This document shows, piece after piece, positions 16,579 through 25,624 of a stretch of DNA of 64,000 nucleotides. The notes below the pieces were generated by a model. The model was not told the DNA's origin. It did not search any database and saw only the letters and a program-made list of their open reading frames with translations. The first letter of the stretch is position 1. The number at the start of each line of letters is the position of its first letter. The position numbers were made by a program, and so were the translations under genes. The stretch comes from Enterococcus_E cecorum_B. GTDB lineage: Bacteria > Bacillota > Bacilli > Lactobacillales > Enterococcaceae. The DNA is taken from positions 1 to 64,000 of the forward strand of contig CAMMST010000001.1 of the NCBI GenBank assembly GCA_946499615.1, written 5' to 3'.

Positions 16579-17805
16579 TTAACGTAAAATATCAATTAAA
16601 TCTTTTTTAGCGGCTTCTCTTGCTGGCATAACTGAGAAGATTAAACCTATCAACGTAGACACGCCGACTGCCACGACAATTGTAAACAAATCAACCGTAA
16701 CATGAATCTTCATCAAGGAGCCAATGCCGTAAGCTAAAATCATTCCGATAAAGTAACCAATCACACCACCGGTAAACGTCAATAAGACACCTTCAATTAA
16801 GAACTGAATCATTATGGAGCGTTGCGTTGCGCCCAGTGCTCGACGAATACCGATTTCTTTGGTCCGTTCAGAAACTGAAATATACATCATATTCATCACA
16901 CCAACACCGGCGATAAACAATGAAATACCCGCCACGGCAGTAATAAAGTAAGTAATCGTACTTAACACTTTCCCGATACCCTTACTTAAAATAGCCGTAT
17001 CAAAGGAACGATAACTACCCTGTTGACGCATACTACCTGATTTTTTCAGTTTATCAAGTACCTTATTGGTCACTTCATCTGGTCGTGTGCCCTTTTTCAT
17101 CGTGACGAGAATACTGTAGCTTGCGTCATCACCCTTAATCAAGTAATATTCATACGCTTTTTTAGGAATTTGAACTTGATAGCTGCTCATCTCACCAAAC
17201 ATACTGGCTATTTGCGCTTGTTCCTCACTCATCTCCATCCCACGATACACACCGACAATGGCATAGTTTTGGCCGGAAATTAATATCCCACGATTTAATG
17301 CATTTTCTGATGTGCCATATAAATCCTTAGCCAATTCTTCATTGATAACAGCGACTCGAGTGCGATTCAAATTATCCACTTTGGATAGATTACGCCCCAC
17401 AAGAAGTTCACTGTTGGTTTGTTTGACTAATTTAGCTTCAACGGATTGGTTTTTATTTTTTACCAAAGCACTAAAACTAATACTGTTAGATTCTTGTTTT
17501 TCAAATTCTGCACTTTCTACCCCTGAAATACGACGTACAAGTTCTAAATCACTATTTTGAAAAGCTGGTCGATTAGTTTCATAAAAAGAATTATCATTTG
17601 GATTGAATAAGATTTGAGCTTGAATTTTGCCGTTATCACTCTTAGTTAGACTTTCAATGGTTTGGCGCTCATAACTACGACCTATCGCCAAAATCGCAAT
17701 CACCGCACTAACCCCGATAATAATCCCAATCATCGTTAAAATGCTGCGTTTGCGATTATTATTGATTGCTTTAAAGGCCGAACGAAAATTCACATAAAAG
17801 TTCAT
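16579..17805 (-). CDS. MacB-type ABC transporter permease
   Basis: 408 residues. One N-terminal helix (AINNNRKRSILTMIGIIIGV), a large extracellular MacB_PCD domain (about 45-275) and three C-terminal helices of the FtsX family, with the conserved MYISVSERTKEIGIRRALGA. It should work with the ATPase encoded just upstream (4-bp overlap) and with the adaptor gene to expel peptides or drugs by mechanotransmission rather than classical transport. The adaptor is frameshifted, so the complex may be incomplete. Confidence 0.88.
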   Translation of the reverse strand: MNFYVNFRSAFKAINNNRKRSILTMIGIIIGVSAVIAILAIGRSYERQTIESLTKSDNGKIQAQILFNPNDNSFYETNRPAFQNSDLELVRRISGVESAEFEKQESNSISFSALVKNKNQSVEAKLVKQTNSELLVGRNLSKVDNLNRTRVAVINEELAKDLYGTSENALNRGILISGQNYAIVGVYRGMEMSEEQAQIASMFGEMSSYQVQIPKKAYEYYLIKGDDASYSILVTMKKGTRPDEVTNKVLDKLKKSGSMRQQGSYRSFDTAILSKGIGKVLSTITYFITAVAGISLFIAGVGVMNMMYISVSERTKEIGIRRALGATQRSIMIQFLIEGVLLTFTGGVIGYFIGMILAYGIGSLMKIHVTVDLFTIVVAVGVSTLIGLIFSVMPAREAAKKDLIDILR

Positions 17806-18485
17806 GATTTCACCGCCTCATCTGCAATAATTGCCCCATCGCGAATTTTAATTAAACGATGGCAATAAGGGACAACTTCTGGATCATGGGTAACCAAAAT
17901 AATGGTCGCACCGTCTTTTGCATTTAATTCCGCAAATAATTCCATAATTTCCGTGGAGGTATGTGTATCGAGTGCGCCAGTTGGTTCATCGGCAATAATA
18001 AATTTTGGATTATTAATAATCGATCTAGCAATTGCGACTCTCTGTTGTTGTCCACCGGATAATTGTTTAGGGTATTTATCTTCTTTACCTTCTAAGCCAA
18101 CACGTTTTAAGGCAGCTAATACTTTTTCTTTGGTTTGTGAAAAATTATAGCCGCCATAAAGTAAAGGCAATTCCACATTTTCATAAACCGTATTATTTTC
18201 AATCAGACTAAAATTTTGAAAGACAAAGCCCACCGTTTGATTACGCACTTTTGATAGTCGGTCATCATTGGTCCCAACTAAAGATTCGCCTTCAAATAGA
18301 TAGGTTCCTTCAAATTTTCGGTCAATAAAGCCCAACAAATTAATCAATGTTGATTTTCCTGAACCAGATGGGCCCATGACAGCGACCATTTCCCCTTGTT
18401 CAATATGCAAATTCACATCTTTAAGGACATGCAAGGATTCTTCATCGTTTTTATAGTATTTGTTGATATGAATTAAATCTATCAT
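17802..18485 (-). CDS. MacB/LolD-type ABC transporter ATPase
   Basis: 227 residues. Walker A GPSGSGKST (about 38-46), Q-loop VFQNFSLI, signature LSGGQQQRVAIARS, Walker B FIIADEPTGALD, H-loop VTHDPE. The ADEPTGALD form is typical of MacB/LolD ATPases paired with FtsX-fold permeases. It overlaps the permease gene by 4 bp and the adaptor gene by 4 bp, so translation is coupled. Confidence 0.92.
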   Translation of the reverse strand: MIDLIHINKYYKNDEESLHVLKDVNLHIEQGEMVAVMGPSGSGKSTLINLLGFIDRKFEGTYLFEGESLVGTNDDRLSKVRNQTVGFVFQNFSLIENNTVYENVELPLLYGGYNFSQTKEKVLAALKRVGLEGKEDKYPKQLSGGQQQRVAIARSIINNPKFIIADEPTGALDTHTSTEIMELFAELNAKDGATIILVTHDPEVVPYCHRLIKIRDGAIIADEAVKS

Positions 18486-19695
18486 TCAAACACCGCCACT
18501 TCCTGATTATCCTTTAATTTCTTATCTGGATTAAGAATGTATTTATCACCCATGGCTAATCCTTTTTCAACTAAGTAATTGGCACCTTGATCTTTTACGG
18601 TTACTTCGGTTAAATGTGCTTTTCCATCTTTATAGGTATACACATATTGCTTGCCATCGCGATCAATCACGACTTCTTTTGGCACGGTAATTTGATTAAA
18701 ATGAATCGCCACTTGCACACTAAAACCATTATGAATTTCTTCGGCTGTTTCTACAGTGAAAGCATAACTGGAAGTAGAACTACTATTACTATTTCCCCCT
18801 GAGACCGCTGCACTCAAGGATGGTTGGGCACTTGCAGATTCAGGCAAAGTAGAAACATTCGTAATCGTTCCTTCAATTTTGCGTTCATCATTGGCCGGCA
18901 TCACTTCTACTTTTTGGCCTTGTTTAATCTTATTGTAATCATATTCTGTCACACTCGCTTGAACCACGGTACCTGGTGAAACTAAAGTCGCATATGGCAC
19001 ATTCGCTTGTGTTTTACCATTTTGATCTACATAAACAATGCCATCAAACGGCGCAGTCACCTTGGTATTCACTTTCTCTTTTAATTGGGTAATGGCTTTT
19101 TGTGCATCACTATATTCTAGATTTGCACTATCTACCCCTTGTTTAGCTTGCGTCACTGCATCACCAGCCGCATCATAAGCTTCTTTGATTTGAGCCATTT
19201 GTTCAACTACTTCTGCCGCTGATGGATCATTGGCCGCTTGCAAGGCTTGTACCGATTTATTCAATTGGTTGTATTGATCAGCCAATTGATTTTTCTTATT
19301 AACCGCACTATTATAGCCACTTTGCGCATTAGATACAGCCAAGTTTAATTATTTAAAGCTTGTTCTTGCTGACTTACTTGTTCTTCAATGGTTTGATTTT
19401 TATAAGTGGCTAACACATCTCCAGCTTTTACTTGTTGATTATTTTGGACATTAATGGTTTCAATCGTTCCTAATGCAGGATCTAATGTAAACGTCCGACT
19501 TTCCTTTGGTTGCGCAACACCATTAAATAATAGCGGGGCGGCCTTTTCGATTTTGACAACTTGATAATCGCCTTTTTGTTCTTCTTTTTTCGAACCATTC
19601 AAAGTAGCCCAAACGACCCCACCAATAGCAACCACACACACAATCGCAAAAACCAATGTCAGGCGTAGTTGTGTTTTACGTTTTAATCTTTTCAC
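18482..19695 (-). pseudogene. Efflux adaptor (HlyD/RND type), split by a one-base frameshift
   Basis: Two frames together make one 404-residue adaptor. The first part has an N-terminal membrane anchor (residues 10-30) and the first lipoyl half (IETINVQNNQQVKAGDVLATY). It stops after QALNN at 19345. The second part continues in the -1 frame with LNLAVSNAQSGYN, a helical hairpin, the second lipoyl half (VTAPFDGIVYVDQNG) and beta-barrel and membrane-proximal domains. Adding one T in the AATAATTAAAC stretch near 19344-19351 restores a continuous family-like protein. No ribosome binding site serves the second frame. Either the gene is inactive or the base is an assembly error. Confidence 0.85.
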
Positions 19696-19710
19696 TCAAA
19701 TTCCCTCACT

Positions 19711-20217
19711 TTATGCTTTTTCTTCTATTTTTTCAATGGCAAAGATATGCACTAAACACATGATTTGTGGAATATATAACAATAATGGTGCAATCATACT
19801 AACAACTGTAACAACCACACCAATTGAACCTAGCTGACTGGTTAATTCATTTGCACTTGAGGCACCTTTTAAAAATGTACCAATCACTAAATTCAAGACA
19901 AAATATCCTAGACTCGCAAAATAGATTAACTTGCTTGGTACCTTGTCTTGGCTCAATTGACGAGAAGCAATAAAATATAAAACCACAAATAAAACCGTCA
20001 TCACGACCCCAAAGATAATTGCTACTTTATATGGGGTACTGCTCACTTGATTGTACAGTTCAAGCCCTTTTTTTCCTAAGACTTCAAAATTTTCACGGTT
20101 CGGAAATAGACTACTTGGCAAGGTAACTAAACTAAACACAGCACCAATAGCGGTCAATACTAAAGCCACCATATTCCATGTCCGTATTTTTTTGATTCTG
20201 TTTGCTACTTCATTCAT
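19711..20217 (-). CDS. Four-helix membrane protein, first gene of the MacB-type operon
   Basis: 168 residues with about four transmembrane segments (WNMVALVLTAIGAVFSLV, VAIIFGVVMTVLFVVLYFIA, LIYFASLGYFVLNLVIGTF, VVVTVVSMIAPLLLYIPQI) and an extracytoplasmic loop after the first. I do not recognise the family. The ATG at 20217 follows AGGGGTG; longer readings are unsupported. It lies 15 bp upstream of the adaptor gene, so it probably belongs to the same operon and may be an accessory subunit. Confidence 0.6.
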   Translation of the reverse strand: MNEVANRIKKIRTWNMVALVLTAIGAVFSLVTLPSSLFPNRENFEVLGKKGLELYNQVSSTPYKVAIIFGVVMTVLFVVLYFIASRQLSQDKVPSKLIYFASLGYFVLNLVIGTFLKGASSANELTSQLGSIGVVVTVVSMIAPLLLYIPQIMCLVHIFAIEKIEEKA

Positions 20218-20492
20218 TCCATACACCCCTAATCTAATAAAAATGACAATCATATTTCTGATTGTTTCAATGGCAATCAACAGTTATATTATACTATACC
20301 CCTAGTAGAAACTGTAGGAAAATCGGAATACCACACGAAAAATCAGTCTCTGGTTGTAGGTTTGAGACAAGTAGATTAAGATTATTTATTCCAACTAAAA
20401 TACTAGTCATCTTTGTAACATAGACTTAACTTGCTTTTACTTATTAATTATTTTATAGTTGGTGTAGCATTTATCAGATTGGAGTTTATTAT

Positions 20493-21713
20493 ATGAACAA
20501 AAAGCTACTATTAAGTGGTTTATTAGTCTTAAACTTTTTCGCGACTCCTCTAGCTTTAGCGGAGACTATCGATGAAAATATCCAAAATCAAACGAAAAAA
20601 ATCGAAAACTTGCAAGCTGATCAAAAGAAATTAGCCCAAGAAGTCGAACAATTAAATAAAAATATCAAAAAATATCAAACAAAATACGATGAAACTTTAG
20701 CACAAAAAAATGAGGCTGAAGTCAAAGTCAATGAACTTTCAAAAAAATCAGTCGAACTACAAGAAAAGATCGAAAAACGCAGCGAAAAGATTCGTGACTT
20801 GGCGCGCAGTACGCAATTAAATCAAAAGAGCGACACCATGCTTTCTACTTTATTAGAAGCAAAATCGGTCGGGGATTTGGTCAATAAATCATTTGCAATC
20901 TTTACCTTTGTGCAAGCCAACCAAAATCTATTGGCTCAACAAGAAGCGGACCAAAAAGAATTGCAAAAGACCAAAGAACAAGCAGAACAAAATTTGCAAA
21001 CAATTAATGATAGTATTGCTGATTTACAAAAGACCAATGAACAATTAGTCAACGCCAAACTTGATTTAAATGTGAAGCAAAATGAATTAGATGCTTCTTT
21101 AGCAAGTGAACAAGCGAAAAAAGATGAATTTATTAAACAAAAAGAAGTGGCCGAAAAAGCAAGACAAGAAGCCGCCGCAAAATTAAAAGCCCAACAAGAA
21201 GCTGCTGCCCGTGCCCAACAAGAAGCCGCGCAACAAGCAACTACACAAACAAGTGCACCGACAAGCAATCAAAGTAATGCTTCAGCTAGTGCGGTTCAAA
21301 GTGTACCAGCTTCAAGTAGTGGTTGGAATGCCCCACTTGCTTCTTTAAATGTTTCTAGTGGTTTTGGTTCTCGTCAAGATCCAACAGGTTTTTCTGGTAC
21401 CCAACATGACGGAATCGACTTGACTGGAAGTTATGGTACACCCGTCTTTGCTTCTAGAAGCGGAAGTATCGCAAGCAGTGGGTATGACCCATCTGCAGGG
21501 AACTATATCATCATCAATCATGGCGATGGCTACTACTCATACTATCTACACCTAAGCAGTATCGTTGTCGGTGGTGGTTCTGTCAGTGCGGGCCAAACAA
21601 TTGGGCTCATGGGAACAACTGGTAATTCTACCGGTGTACATCTCCACTTTGGTATTGCAACAACTCCAAACTGGCGTGGTTTCGTGAACCCTGCCCCATA
21701 TATTGGCTTATAA
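20493..21713 (+). CDS. Secreted coiled-coil peptidoglycan hydrolase, M23 family (PcsB/EnvC-like)
   Basis: 406 residues. Signal peptide 1-24 (cut after ALA). Long coiled coil about 28-255, as in PcsB and EnvC partners of FtsEX. Ala/Gln/Ser-rich linker to about 280. Then an M23 LytM domain: GFGSRQDPTG, first zinc ligands in QHDGIDLTG (HxxxD), and VHLHFGI (HxH). It is predicted to cut peptide cross-bridges during cell separation. The coiled coil ahead of the enzyme domain suggests an autoinhibited form opened at the septum. It is monocistronic, ending at a strong terminator. Confidence 0.88.
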   Translation: MNKKLLLSGLLVLNFFATPLALAETIDENIQNQTKKIENLQADQKKLAQEVEQLNKNIKKYQTKYDETLAQKNEAEVKVNELSKKSVELQEKIEKRSEKIRDLARSTQLNQKSDTMLSTLLEAKSVGDLVNKSFAIFTFVQANQNLLAQQEADQKELQKTKEQAEQNLQTINDSIADLQKTNEQLVNAKLDLNVKQNELDASLASEQAKKDEFIKQKEVAEKARQEAAAKLKAQQEAAARAQQEAAQQATTQTSAPTSNQSNASASAVQSVPASSSGWNAPLASLNVSSGFGSRQDPTGFSGTQHDGIDLTGSYGTPVFASRSGSIASSGYDPSAGNYIIINHGDGYYSYYLHLSSIVVGGGSVSAGQTIGLMGTTGNSTGVHLHFGIATTPNWRGFVNPAPYIGL

Positions 21714-21718
21714 GATAG

Positions 21719-21756
21719 AAACTGCAAATGTCTCTAGGATGTTTGCAGTTTTTTAG
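21719..21756 (+). terminator. Terminator of the M23 hydrolase gene
   Basis: AAACTGCAAA and TTTGCAGTTT flank a 13-base loop and are followed by a T run. Confidence 0.9.
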
Positions 21757-21827
21757 CGATAGTATGATTTCAGTTGTTTTTTTGTAAAGCAGGTATAAAA
21801 CCTTCATTTAGACTCGATTGACACTTC

Positions 21828-21857
21828 AAGCATACCGATATTTTCGGATGCTTTTTA
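21828..21857 (+). terminator. Second terminator-like hairpin
   Basis: AAGCATACCGA pairs with TCGGATGCTT (one bulged base) and is followed by TTTTT. It lies about 70 bp after the first terminator with no gene between, so it may catch read-through. Confidence 0.6.
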
Positions 21858-21992
21858 TTTTGTCTCCCCCAACTTGTATAGCCCACTTCATATCAAGTTT
21901 ACAAGTATTTAACTGAACGAATATAGTTTTATCATTTGTAACATAAGCAAAGGTAACGGTTTCTAAAATTGATAAACTTTGAAGATTTTTAC

Positions 21993-22036
21993 TTGTCTAT
22001 CCAAGCAAAATCATTTATAATCATCTTGTATATACA
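21993..22036 (+). promoter_or_regulatory. Promoter and TreR-like operator of the GH65 gene
   Basis: TTGTCT (21993-21998) and TATAAT (22016-22021) are exactly 17 bp apart. CTTGTATATACAGG begins four bases after the -10, and its core TGTATATACA (22027-22036) is a perfect palindrome. TreR of Firmicutes binds TTGTATATACAA-type sites, and a treR gene is present at 29017-29739. Position at the transcription start suits repression. Confidence 0.75.
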
Positions 22037-22088
22037 GGAAGAAAAGTAGTTTAATCTACAAAAAGCACAACAAGCAGGAGGACCTTTT

Positions 22089-24719
22089 ATGAAACTCGTA
22101 GCAATCTTAATGGATGGCCACAAAGCAACAATTACTCTACCAGACAACCAAGTCCACACAATTGATAACTTGGCAGAAAATCTAGATGCGTTAAAAACAA
22201 TTTTAGATGCTGCTGACTTTGAAGGTGGTTATGTGACTGGTTGTGACGAATACTTAGTCCCTACTAACTTTGGAATTATGCCTGTCGCTCAATGGATTAG
22301 TGAAACTTATAATGTACCTTTTGTCTTTAGCGATGCGCAAAACTTTGAAGCAAAAGCAAAAGACAATCTTTTCCAACTTGCCTACTATGGATTCACACCA
22401 GGTAAAGACGAATACTCCATCGAATCATTATTAACAGTGGGGAATGGTTTTATGGGCTTACGTGGAACAACCCCTGAGATGGAAATTTCTGATGACACTT
22501 ACCCAGCTACTTATTTAGCCAGTCTATATGATGCAGCTACTTCAAATGTTAGCGGTCATGATGTGGTCAATGAAGATTTCGTAAATGCCCCAAATGCACA
22601 AAAAATGTACTTAATCGTTGACGGACAAAAGGTAGCAATCACTAAAGAAAATGTCACTTATTTCAAACGTCAATTAAACTTAAAAACAGGATTATTTACA
22701 GCTAAAGCCATTTTATCTGTCGGTGACAAACAAATCGCATGCACAACTGAAAAAATTGCAAGCATGGAAAACGTTCATGAATACTATGTGCGTTACAGCT
22801 TTACACCATTAAACTTTAGCGGTGAAGTCACTTTTGTTAGTGAAATCGATGGTAGCGTCTATAACTATAACGTAGCAAGATACCGTAGCTTAAACCGCGA
22901 ACACTTAGATGTCGTAAACACTCAAGCCAAAGAAAACAACGCGGTCTTAGTAGCTAAAACCAAACAATCACAAATCACGATTACACAAGCAACGCAATTA
23001 ACCAGTGAAGAAGATTTAACAAACTTAGTCAATGAAACAACGGAACAAAAAGTCTTCCAAAAACTAGTCCTTGCCGCTAACGAAGGTCAAACTTATACCT
23101 TTACTAAAGCCGTGGCTGTCTATCAAGATCGTCCAGAAGAAGCTACAACAACTATTGATTTAGATGTATTAAGCTTTGATACCTTTGAAGAAGCTTACGA
23201 AAAATCTGCTCAAGCTTGGCAAAAACTATGGGACAAAGCCGCAATTACCATTCATGGCGATTATATGTCTCAACGCATGCTTAATCTGCATACTTTCCAT
23301 ATCTTGGCTTCAGCTAGTCCAAATGGAAATAAAGGATTGGATGCTTCTGTGACTGCTCGTGGATTACATGGTGAAGCTTATCGTGGCCATATTTTCTGGG
23401 ATGAATTATTCATTTTACCATTTTATATCGTGCACTTCCCTGAAACAGCGCGCGAATTATTAATGTATCGTTACCGTCGTCTGGCTGCGGCGAAAAAAGA
23501 TGCCCAAAAAGAAGGCTATCAAGGTGCGATGTTCCCTTGGCAAGCAGGACTATATGGCGATGAACAATCACAATTCTTACACTTAAACCCAATCAGCGGC
23601 GAATGGAAAGAAGACCACAGCCGTCGCCAACGTCACGTATCATTGGCAATCGCTTATAACGTATGGCAATATTTCAACAATACGCAAGACTTAGACTTTA
23701 TGGAAAAATATGGTCTAGAATTAATGTTAGAAATCGCCCACTTCTGGGAAAGTATCTCTGTTTGGGACGAAAGCTTAAATCGCTACTCCATTGAAGGTGT
23801 CATGGGACCAGATGAATTCCACGAATCTTATCCAAATGCTGAAAAAGGCGGCTTGAAGAACAATGCATACACCAATATGATGGTTGTTTGGTTATTCGAA
23901 CAAATCGCTAGCCTTCAAAAACAATTACCAGCTGAAATTTTTGCAAATGTTCAAGCAAAAACAGGGGTAAACGATGAATTAATTGCACATATGGGAGAAA
24001 TCCGTCATCAACTAGCACTTGAAATCGACCAAGACGGTATCATCGCTCAATACCAAGATTACTTCAAACTAGAAGAAGTCGATTGGGATCATTACCGTGA
24101 AAAATACGGCAACATTTACCGTATGGACCGCATCTTAAACGCTGAAGGCAAATCCGCAGACAGCTATAAAGTCGCTAAACAAGCGGATAGTTTGATGATT
24201 TACTACAACTTCTCTAAAGAAACTGTTGATAACATTTTGAAAGATTTGAACTATCAAGTGCCTGAAGATTATGTAAAACGTAACTTAGACTACTACTTAG
24301 CACGCACTTCACACGGTTCTACTTTATCACGTATCGTTCATGCGCAATTAGGTGCAATGATTGGTGAAAATGACCTTGCTTGGAAACTTTACCAAGAAGC
24401 GCTAAATTCTGATTACCGTGATATCCAAGGAGGAACCACGGCTGAAGGAATCCACGCTGGGGTAATGGCTGCGACTTTATTCATTCCATTAACTACTTTT
24501 GCCGGTATGGATATCCGTCTAAGCGAACTGCACTTCAATCCAAACTTACCAGCACAATGGGATGATATCGCCTTTAACATCACTATCCGCGGTATCGACT
24601 ATCAAGTATTGGTAACGAAAAAAGACATTACACTGACTGCTAATAAAGACAGTCAATGCTATGTAGGTTCTCAATTAGTGAAATTACCTAAAGGCCAAGC
24701 TGTTACTGTGAACCATTAA
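22089..24719 (+). CDS. Glycoside hydrolase family 65 disaccharide phosphorylase
   Basis: 876 residues. The body resembles maltose/trehalose/kojibiose phosphorylases: beta-sandwich domain with ESLLTVGNGFMGLRG, an (alpha/alpha)6 barrel with GLHGEAYRGHIFWDELF, catalytic acid Glu in GVMGPDEFHES (near residue 574), phosphate-binding HGSTLS (near 741) and DIQGGTTAEGIHAG. It would convert a disaccharide plus phosphate into glucose and beta-glucose-1-phosphate. About 100 N-terminal residues precede the usual start, which is unusual. pgmB follows 70 bp later, and the TreR-like operator upstream points to trehalose or a relative, but the substrate cannot be fixed from sequence. Confidence 0.88.
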   Translation: MKLVAILMDGHKATITLPDNQVHTIDNLAENLDALKTILDAADFEGGYVTGCDEYLVPTNFGIMPVAQWISETYNVPFVFSDAQNFEAKAKDNLFQLAYYGFTPGKDEYSIESLLTVGNGFMGLRGTTPEMEISDDTYPATYLASLYDAATSNVSGHDVVNEDFVNAPNAQKMYLIVDGQKVAITKENVTYFKRQLNLKTGLFTAKAILSVGDKQIACTTEKIASMENVHEYYVRYSFTPLNFSGEVTFVSEIDGSVYNYNVARYRSLNREHLDVVNTQAKENNAVLVAKTKQSQITITQATQLTSEEDLTNLVNETTEQKVFQKLVLAANEGQTYTFTKAVAVYQDRPEEATTTIDLDVLSFDTFEEAYEKSAQAWQKLWDKAAITIHGDYMSQRMLNLHTFHILASASPNGNKGLDASVTARGLHGEAYRGHIFWDELFILPFYIVHFPETARELLMYRYRRLAAAKKDAQKEGYQGAMFPWQAGLYGDEQSQFLHLNPISGEWKEDHSRRQRHVSLAIAYNVWQYFNNTQDLDFMEKYGLELMLEIAHFWESISVWDESLNRYSIEGVMGPDEFHESYPNAEKGGLKNNAYTNMMVVWLFEQIASLQKQLPAEIFANVQAKTGVNDELIAHMGEIRHQLALEIDQDGIIAQYQDYFKLEEVDWDHYREKYGNIYRMDRILNAEGKSADSYKVAKQADSLMIYYNFSKETVDNILKDLNYQVPEDYVKRNLDYYLARTSHGSTLSRIVHAQLGAMIGENDLAWKLYQEALNSDYRDIQGGTTAEGIHAGVMAATLFIPLTTFAGMDIRLSELHFNPNLPAQWDDIAFNITIRGIDYQVLVTKKDITLTANKDSQCYVGSQLVKLPKGQAVTVNH

Positions 24720-24725
24720 CCATTT

Positions 24726-24753
24726 ACTCAGGTAGGTTGCTACTTACCTGAGT
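24726..24753 (+). promoter_or_regulatory. Hairpin between the phosphorylase and pgmB
   Basis: ACTCAGGTA and TACCTGAGT form a 9-bp stem with a 10-base loop, just after the phosphorylase stop. No T run follows, so it is more likely an mRNA-stability or processing element than a terminator. Confidence 0.5.
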
Positions 24754-24788
24754 CTGCTTTAAAAAATATAGAAAATGAGGGACAAATC

Positions 24789-25436
24789 ATGAAAGGTTTT
24801 GTATTTGATTTAGATGGCGTGATTACTGACACTGCCAAATACCACTACGAAGCATGGAAAGCACTTGCTGATAAATTAGGCATTGCAATCGACTTAAAAT
24901 TCAATGAACAATTAAAAGGAATTAGCCGCATGGATTCACTTGAACGCATCCTAGCTCACGGCAACCAACAAGATAAATATACACAAGAACAAAAAGAAGC
25001 TTTAGCCGCTGAAAAGAATGAAGCGTATGTCCAATTATTACAAAACTTAACCCCAGCGGACCTATTACCTGGTGTCAAAGCATTTCTATTAGAAGCAAAA
25101 GAAAAAAACATGCCATGTGCAATTGCCTCAGCTTCTAAAAATGCACCGTTCATCTTAGAAAAATTGGGAGTCATCGATTTATTTGACGCCATTGTCGATC
25201 CAGCTACTTTAACTAAAGGCAAACCAGATCCAGAAATCTTCGTGAAGGCCGCAGAAAGCATCGGCATCAAACCAGAAGAAGCGATTGGATTTGAAGACGC
25301 CCAAGCTGGTATCGCCGGTATCAAAGCTTGTGGCATGTACGCAATCGGCATCCTAGCTGGCGAACCACTAGACCAAGCAGACCGCACTGTGCATACTTTA
25401 GATGAATTAAACATGGATGAATTAATCGCCTTATAA
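24789..25436 (+). CDS. pgmB: Beta-phosphoglucomutase
   Basis: 215 residues, HAD superfamily. Nucleophile motif VFDLDGVITDT (residues 5-15), phosphate-binding SASKNAPFIL, Lys in KGKPDPEIF and the acidic GFEDAQAGI. The alpha-helical cap between residues 16 and 85 is the beta-PGM type with substrate loop RMDSLERIL. It converts beta-glucose-1-phosphate, the product of the upstream phosphorylase, to glucose-6-phosphate. The 70-bp spacing and shared terminator indicate one operon. Confidence 0.93.
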   Translation: MKGFVFDLDGVITDTAKYHYEAWKALADKLGIAIDLKFNEQLKGISRMDSLERILAHGNQQDKYTQEQKEALAAEKNEAYVQLLQNLTPADLLPGVKAFLLEAKEKNMPCAIASASKNAPFILEKLGVIDLFDAIVDPATLTKGKPDPEIFVKAAESIGIKPEEAIGFEDAQAGIAGIKACGMYAIGILAGEPLDQADRTVHTLDELNMDELIAL

Positions 25437-25440
25437 TCCG

Positions 25441-25479
25441 AAAAAGAGAACTGTTCCATTGCGAGCAGTTCTTTTTTTG
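25441..25479 (+). terminator. Terminator of the phosphorylase-pgmB operon
   Basis: AGAACTG and CAGTTCT arms with a 13-base loop, followed by a run of seven T. Confidence 0.9.
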
Positions 25480-25624
25480 CTTAAATCAGCTTATTCCAGT
25501 CAATTTTAGGTCTTATACTTCAGAACACGTATGAATCTATTTGATAATTTTTGTTGATTTTTAGCAAATAGAATGAGATAATTAACACATAAATTTTATG
25601 CTTTTATTATGGAGGAAACAACAA

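Noticed and set aside
19340..19360. Slippery heptamer TTTAAAT just before the adaptor stop codon, suggesting programmed -1 frameshifting
   Set aside because: A -1 slip there places the ribosome on TAA as the very next codon, so it would not join the two halves. A simple one-base loss explains the data better.
21955..21975. Possible cre site upstream of the phosphorylase promoter (AGAAACCGTTACCT on the minus strand)
   Set aside because: Three mismatches to the consensus and a position well upstream of the -35.
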